Shown here: positions 60,667-64,000 of the stretch, piece by piece
Layout of the letters: every line of letters begins with the position of its first letter
Position numbering within the stretch: the stretch's first letter is position 1
Assembly: GCA_003258735.1 (NCBI GenBank)
Contig: QHME01000005.1
Coordinates: forward strand, 72,127 to 136,126
DNA from: Candidatus Melainabacteria bacterium
GTDB taxonomy: Bacteria > Cyanobacteriota > Vampirovibrionia > Gastranaerophilales > Gastranaerophilaceae
Reading direction: 5' to 3'
DNA length: 64,000 nucleotides
Made by a program: the position numbers and the translations under genes
Notes under the pieces: model-generated
The model's input: only the letters and a program-made list of their open reading frames with translations
Databases searched by the model: none
What the model was told of the DNA's origin: nothing

Positions 60667-61584
60667 ATGTTTGGATTCATAAAAGAAAAATTTGACAACC
60701 TGAAAAATGCCGTTTCTAACACCGCACAAAATCTTGTCGATAACGTACTATCTAACGTTGATACGACAGATGAACAGTATTCCGAATTTGCATTGGATGA
60801 TATTGAAGATACATTGATTAGTGCAGATTTAGGTGTTAATTATGCAGCAGAATTAGTTGATAATCTTCGCGCAAAAAAAACTGCAAAACCATCGGAACTA
60901 AAAGATTATTTAAAAGAAGAGTTTAAAAAAACATTATCTAATGCAGGTTCTACAGAATTAAATTACAAAGATGGCGAACTCAACATTTACTTTATTGCTG
61001 GCGTGAATGGTGCAGGTAAAACGACTCTAATTGCAAAAATGGCATATCGCTTTAAACAAGAGGGGAAAAAAGTTCTAATTGCAGCAGGAGATACATTCAG
61101 AGCAGCTGCAGAAGAACAATTGAATATTTGGTCAGAACGAGCAGGTGCTGATATCGTAAGACGAGACAAAGCTGACCCTGCATCTGTTGTCTACGAAGCT
61201 ATTCAAAAAGCAAAAGTTGAAAACTATGATGTCATTTTGGTTGACACAGCAGGCAGATTACAGAATAAATTCAACTTAATGGAAGAATTGAAAAAAATTA
61301 AAACAGTAATAGATAAGCAAGCTCCGAATGCGCTTAGAGAAAGCATTTTGGTAATCGACGCAAATACGGGCCAAAACGGTTTACAACAAGCCAAAATTTT
61401 CGCGCAAGCTGTAAATTTGACATCTGTTGCACTAACCAAGCTTGATGGCAGCGCAAAAGGTGCGATTATTATTGCAATCGCAAAAGAAATGAATTTACCG
61501 GTAAAACTTGTTGGTGTTGGTGAAAAAATGGAAGATTTGAAAGCTTTCGTTCCTGAAGATTTTATCAATGCATTATTTGAATAA
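60667..61584 (+). CDS. ftsY: signal recognition particle receptor FtsY
   Basis: 305 aa. The N domain (1-100) is helical; the acidic A domain of E. coli is missing, as in many bacteria. G domain: G1 GVNGAGKTTLIAKM, G2 DTFRAAAEEQL, G3 DTAGRLQNK, G4 TKLDGSAKGA, and G5 VGVGEKMEDLKAF. Delivers ribosome-SRP complexes to the Sec translocon. No SD; a promoter with TAACAT ends six bases before the ATG. The 3' end overlaps convergent pabA by 20 bases. Confidence 0.96.
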   Translation: MFGFIKEKFDNLKNAVSNTAQNLVDNVLSNVDTTDEQYSEFALDDIEDTLISADLGVNYAAELVDNLRAKKTAKPSELKDYLKEEFKKTLSNAGSTELNYKDGELNIYFIAGVNGAGKTTLIAKMAYRFKQEGKKVLIAAGDTFRAAAEEQLNIWSERAGADIVRRDKADPASVVYEAIQKAKVENYDVILVDTAGRLQNKFNLMEELKKIKTVIDKQAPNALRESILVIDANTGQNGLQQAKIFAQAVNLTSVALTKLDGSAKGAIIIAIAKEMNLPVKLVGVGEKMEDLKAFVPEDFINALFE

Positions 61585-62131
61585 AATTTCCGAAAATTTC
61601 ATGCCCATATTCAGATAGTATTGCCTCTGGATGGAATTGAACCCCATATATAGGAAGAGTTTCATGCTCAATTGCCATTGGAATATTTTTGTATTTTGCG
61701 ATTTCAACAAGTGGAGATTTTATCGTAGATTCATCAACTTTTAATGAGTGATATCGAGTTACTAAAAATTTTTCAGGCAAACCTTCAAACATTTTTGAAG
61801 GTTTAATACAAGTAATTTCAGACACTTTGCCATGACAAGGCGCACTGTCTTTCATAACCTTTGCACCAAAAAATTGTGCAATACACTGAAACCCCAAACA
61901 AACTCCAAGTATTTTTTTTGTTTTGTAAAAACTTTTAATCACATCCATACAGATTCCTGCGGTATCAGGATTTCCTGCTCCTGGAGAGATTATTATTGAA
62001 TCAAACTTTAATTTTGCCAGTTCTTCGACCGTTATTTCATCATTTTTGAATACGCAAGGAGTGACTCCAAGTTCTTCAAGATATTGAACAATGTTATAAG
62101 TAAATGAGTCATAATTATCAATCAAAATCAT
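61565..62131 (-). CDS. pabA: aminodeoxychorismate/anthranilate synthase glutamine amidotransferase component II
   Basis: 188 aa. Class I GATase: LIDNYDSFTYNIVQYLEELG, oxyanion SPGAGNPDTAG, nucleophile Cys in LGVCLGFQCIAQFFG, and His/Glu in GVQFHPEAILSEYG. Provides ammonia to PabB. The true start is the ATG at 62131, overlapping the pabB stop (ATGA); the frame is open upstream. GAGAGAGG RBS. The paired component is PabB-PabC, so the role is in folate; it may also serve tryptophan synthesis. Confidence 0.94.
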   Translation of the reverse strand: MILIDNYDSFTYNIVQYLEELGVTPCVFKNDEITVEELAKLKFDSIIISPGAGNPDTAGICMDVIKSFYKTKKILGVCLGFQCIAQFFGAKVMKDSAPCHGKVSEITCIKPSKMFEGLPEKFLVTRYHSLKVDESTIKSPLVEIAKYKNIPMAIEHETLPIYGVQFHPEAILSEYGHEIFGNFIQIMH

Positions 62132-63783
62132 AAAAAGACCTCTCTCGCACCACGCACAGAATTTACGCAATAAATTTTACTGGCATTATATAAATCAGCC
62201 TTTGTCAAAACTTTTTCTATGCAATTTCCGCTATCAAGCAAAAACTGTCTGTAAATGCCATTTAACAAACCGCAAGATAATGATGGGGTATACAATTGTC
62301 CATCAAGTTCCAGCACGACATTTGACCTTGAACCTTCTGTTAATTCACCTTTTTCATTGAAAAAGATTTCATCATAAATATTACCTTGTTTAATTTTTTC
62401 TAATGAAGATTGATAATATGGACGGTAATTTGTTTTATGCTTCAAAAACACATCTGTTGAATTTACAATTTGTTCTGAAATTATCACTTTATCAATTTTT
62501 GATTCTTTATATTCTCTAAAAACCACTTGGATTTCACCAGCTTTTGATAATTCAATCCTATAAATACCATCTTTATCAAATTTTAGGTTAAGAATTTTTG
62601 GATTAAACTCAAAACCCAAATCATTTGCGGAATTACGCATCCTTGAAATATGTTCTTCAAAAAATTCAGGCTCTCCATTTTTCACATTTAATGTTTCAAG
62701 AAGTTTCCAAGCTTTTGTATTTTGCCAAAGAAAAGATGTTTTTACAAAAGCCTCATTCCATTCATCCTTGACATCTGAATCCCAAACTATAGCGCCCCCT
62801 GCACGATATTTGTATACCTTTGAATCTTTTGTCTTTTGTAAAATCCGAATAGGGACTGAAAACTCACAAAAATCACCATGTATCAAACCTATCGCCCCAC
62901 AATAAACATTACGATTTCCAAGTTCAACATTTTCAATAATTTTCATAGTGCTGATTTTGGGAGCTCCAGTAATTGAACCACAAGGGAAAATCGCCTCAAA
63001 AAGCTGGTACAAGGAAATATTTTCACGCAACTCAGATTCGACCTCAGAAGTCATTTGATGAAGGGTTTTATGAGTTTCAATTTCAAACAGTTTTGACACA
63101 TTAACCGAACCGACTTTTGAAATCCTGCCTAAATCATTTCTTAACAAATCAACAATCATCACATTTTCAGCTCGATTTTTCTCATCATTTTGCAAAAATT
63201 CAATATTATTCTTATCCTCTATTTCTGTTTTACCGCGTGAAATTGTTCCTTTCATTGGCTTAGTCAAAACATGCCTGCCATTTTTTCTAAAAAACAATTC
63301 CGGAGAAAAGGACAAAATCGTTTCATAATCATTAGACAAAAAAGCGTTATATGGTGTTTTTTGGATTTGCAAAAAATATTTATAAATTTCATCTGCCCTA
63401 TATTCAGTGTCAATACTAAAATCAAATGTATAGTTCACCTCATAAGTGTTTCCACTAGCGATTTCGTCTTTTATTGCGTCAAAGCCTTTTTTATATTCCT
63501 CAAAAGTTATATCAGGTTTTGGAAATAAGAATACATCTTTTGAATTCTGTTTTGGTTCAAATTTTTCAAAATTTTCAAAGACTTCAAAATATAATAGTGG
63601 CATTTTAGAGGTAATATACTTGCCTAGAAAAATGTCTTTTGCCTCATATCTGACGTATCCAACAAGGTAATACTTAGTTTTTAGGGCTTCAATTTCTTTA
63701 AACGCCTGAACAAAACTATCGCTATCAAAAGCTTTGATAACTTTTATCGGATTTTTAAAAACTTTATCAGAATAGATTTGCAT
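62128..63783 (-). CDS. pabB: fused aminodeoxychorismate synthase component I and lyase (PabB-PabC)
   Basis: 551 aa. The PabB half (1-330) has the chorismate-binding pattern KPMKGTISRGK, NDLGRISKVGSVNVSKLFEI, and FPCGSITGAPKISTMKIIE. The PabC half (about 340-551) is a PLP class IV lyase with the catalytic Lys in LKHKTNYRPYYQSS, and EGSRSNVVLELDGQLY, LLNGIYRQFLLDSG. The fusion converts chorismate through ADC to p-aminobenzoate. Stop overlaps pabA start. The start ATG lies next to AATAAT, spaced seven bases away, with no SD. Confidence 0.94.
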   Translation of the reverse strand: MQIYSDKVFKNPIKVIKAFDSDSFVQAFKEIEALKTKYYLVGYVRYEAKDIFLGKYITSKMPLLYFEVFENFEKFEPKQNSKDVFLFPKPDITFEEYKKGFDAIKDEIASGNTYEVNYTFDFSIDTEYRADEIYKYFLQIQKTPYNAFLSNDYETILSFSPELFFRKNGRHVLTKPMKGTISRGKTEIEDKNNIEFLQNDEKNRAENVMIVDLLRNDLGRISKVGSVNVSKLFEIETHKTLHQMTSEVESELRENISLYQLFEAIFPCGSITGAPKISTMKIIENVELGNRNVYCGAIGLIHGDFCEFSVPIRILQKTKDSKVYKYRAGGAIVWDSDVKDEWNEAFVKTSFLWQNTKAWKLLETLNVKNGEPEFFEEHISRMRNSANDLGFEFNPKILNLKFDKDGIYRIELSKAGEIQVVFREYKESKIDKVIISEQIVNSTDVFLKHKTNYRPYYQSSLEKIKQGNIYDEIFFNEKGELTEGSRSNVVLELDGQLYTPSLSCGLLNGIYRQFLLDSGNCIEKVLTKADLYNASKIYCVNSVRGAREVFL

Positions 63784-63846
63784 ACTTTTGATTATTCCAC
63801 AAAAGATAAAATATATTAATCTTTATCACTATGCTAAAATACAGTT

Positions 63847-64000
63847 ATGAATATTTTAAAATCAACAATAACCAAACTCGGTAACAAAATAGAACTAATC
63901 GGTACTCCAAGCGATAATAATATACTAATTATTGGTGTATTTCATGGAGATGAACCTCAAGGAAAATATTTGATTGAGGAGTATTTGAGTAGAGAAAGCC
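63847..64000 (+). CDS. zinc carboxypeptidase/succinylglutamate desuccinylase-like, 5' end
   Basis: 51 codons; the right side runs off the window. Contains LIIGVFHGDEPQGKYLIEEY, matching the M14/AstE-AspA zinc-binding H-x-x-E motif with preceding Gly. Could be a MpaA-type peptide amidase or AstE-like deacylase. The ATG is preceded by TAAAAT ending six bases upstream, with no SD; it diverges from pabB across a 63-base gap. Confidence 0.75.
   Translation, partial: MNILKSTITKLGNKIELIGTPSDNNILIIGVFHGDEPQGKYLIEEYLSRES

Noticed and set aside
61224..61568. 114-codon minus-strand open frame in ftsY
   Set aside because: Antisense to the conserved G domain of FtsY; no RBS.

Overview
The window is AT-rich, densely coded bacterial chromosome. 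It fits a fermentative, diderm relative of Cyanobacteria, most likely a gut Melainabacterium (Vampirovibrionia / Candidatus Gastranaerophilales). This placement is inference from gene content. The supporting points are: a Kdo transferase (LPS outer membrane), an MsbA-type exporter, pyruvate:ferredoxin oxidoreductase, ADP-glucose/4-alpha-glucanotransferase glycogen metabolism, GatD, a NusB with a long internal insertion, a threonyl-tRNA synthetase lacking the TGS domain, prepilin-like proteins, and many lineage-type hypothetical proteins that carry a short N-terminal Val/Ile-Ser/Thr-Phe tag. There is no rRNA, CRISPR array, IS element or prophage.

Layout. 0-3.7 kb: 5' end of mazG, two small unknown genes, gatD and lysS. 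3.7-8 kb: tRNA-Lys, malQ, a TPR/NHL protein, and an ECF sigma/anti-sigma pair whose leader hairpin covers the ribosome binding site. 8-12.6 kb: a pair of related membrane proteins, glgC, and waaA divergent from folK. 12.5-22 kb: an HI0933-type flavoprotein, a decayed prepilin gene, thrS, a divergent RelA/SpoT-like protein, and nifJ. 22-30 kb (accessory): a coiled-coil protein, two sugar ABC permeases, a broken zeta-toxin-like kinase with a small partner, a tandem pair of HNH-like paralogues, and a TPR protein. 30-42 kb: hypothetical and housekeeping genes (HAD phosphatase, nitroreductase, dicarboxylate symporter, agmatinase, ligA, SIMPL protein, Xre regulator, prepilin, rpsA, ispH). 42-48 kb (accessory): three large unknown proteins. 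48-64 kb: GNAT, ribBA-ribE, tRNA-Leu, msbA-like exporter, CHAP hydrolase, coaE-rluB-thioesterase, rex, an M49-like zincin, queF-yraN, nusB, ftsY, pabA-pabBC, and the start of a zinc carboxypeptidase-like gene.

Two patterns run through the window. First, at least a dozen genes have a -10 box (TANNNT type) ending exactly six bases before the ATG, several with a good -35 box 17-18 bases upstream, and none with a Shine-Dalgarno. The transcript would begin at the start codon, so leaderless initiation appears to be a routine second mode beside normal SD-led genes. Second, intergenic gaps hold families of short palindromic repeats, some probably acting as terminators.

How the genes work together. 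glgC, malQ and the sugar permeases point to sugar uptake and storage; nifJ and rex to anaerobic redox metabolism; folK and pabA-pabBC to folate; ribBA-ribE to riboflavin; queF to queuosine; waaA, the MsbA-type exporter, GatD and the CHAP hydrolase to the envelope.
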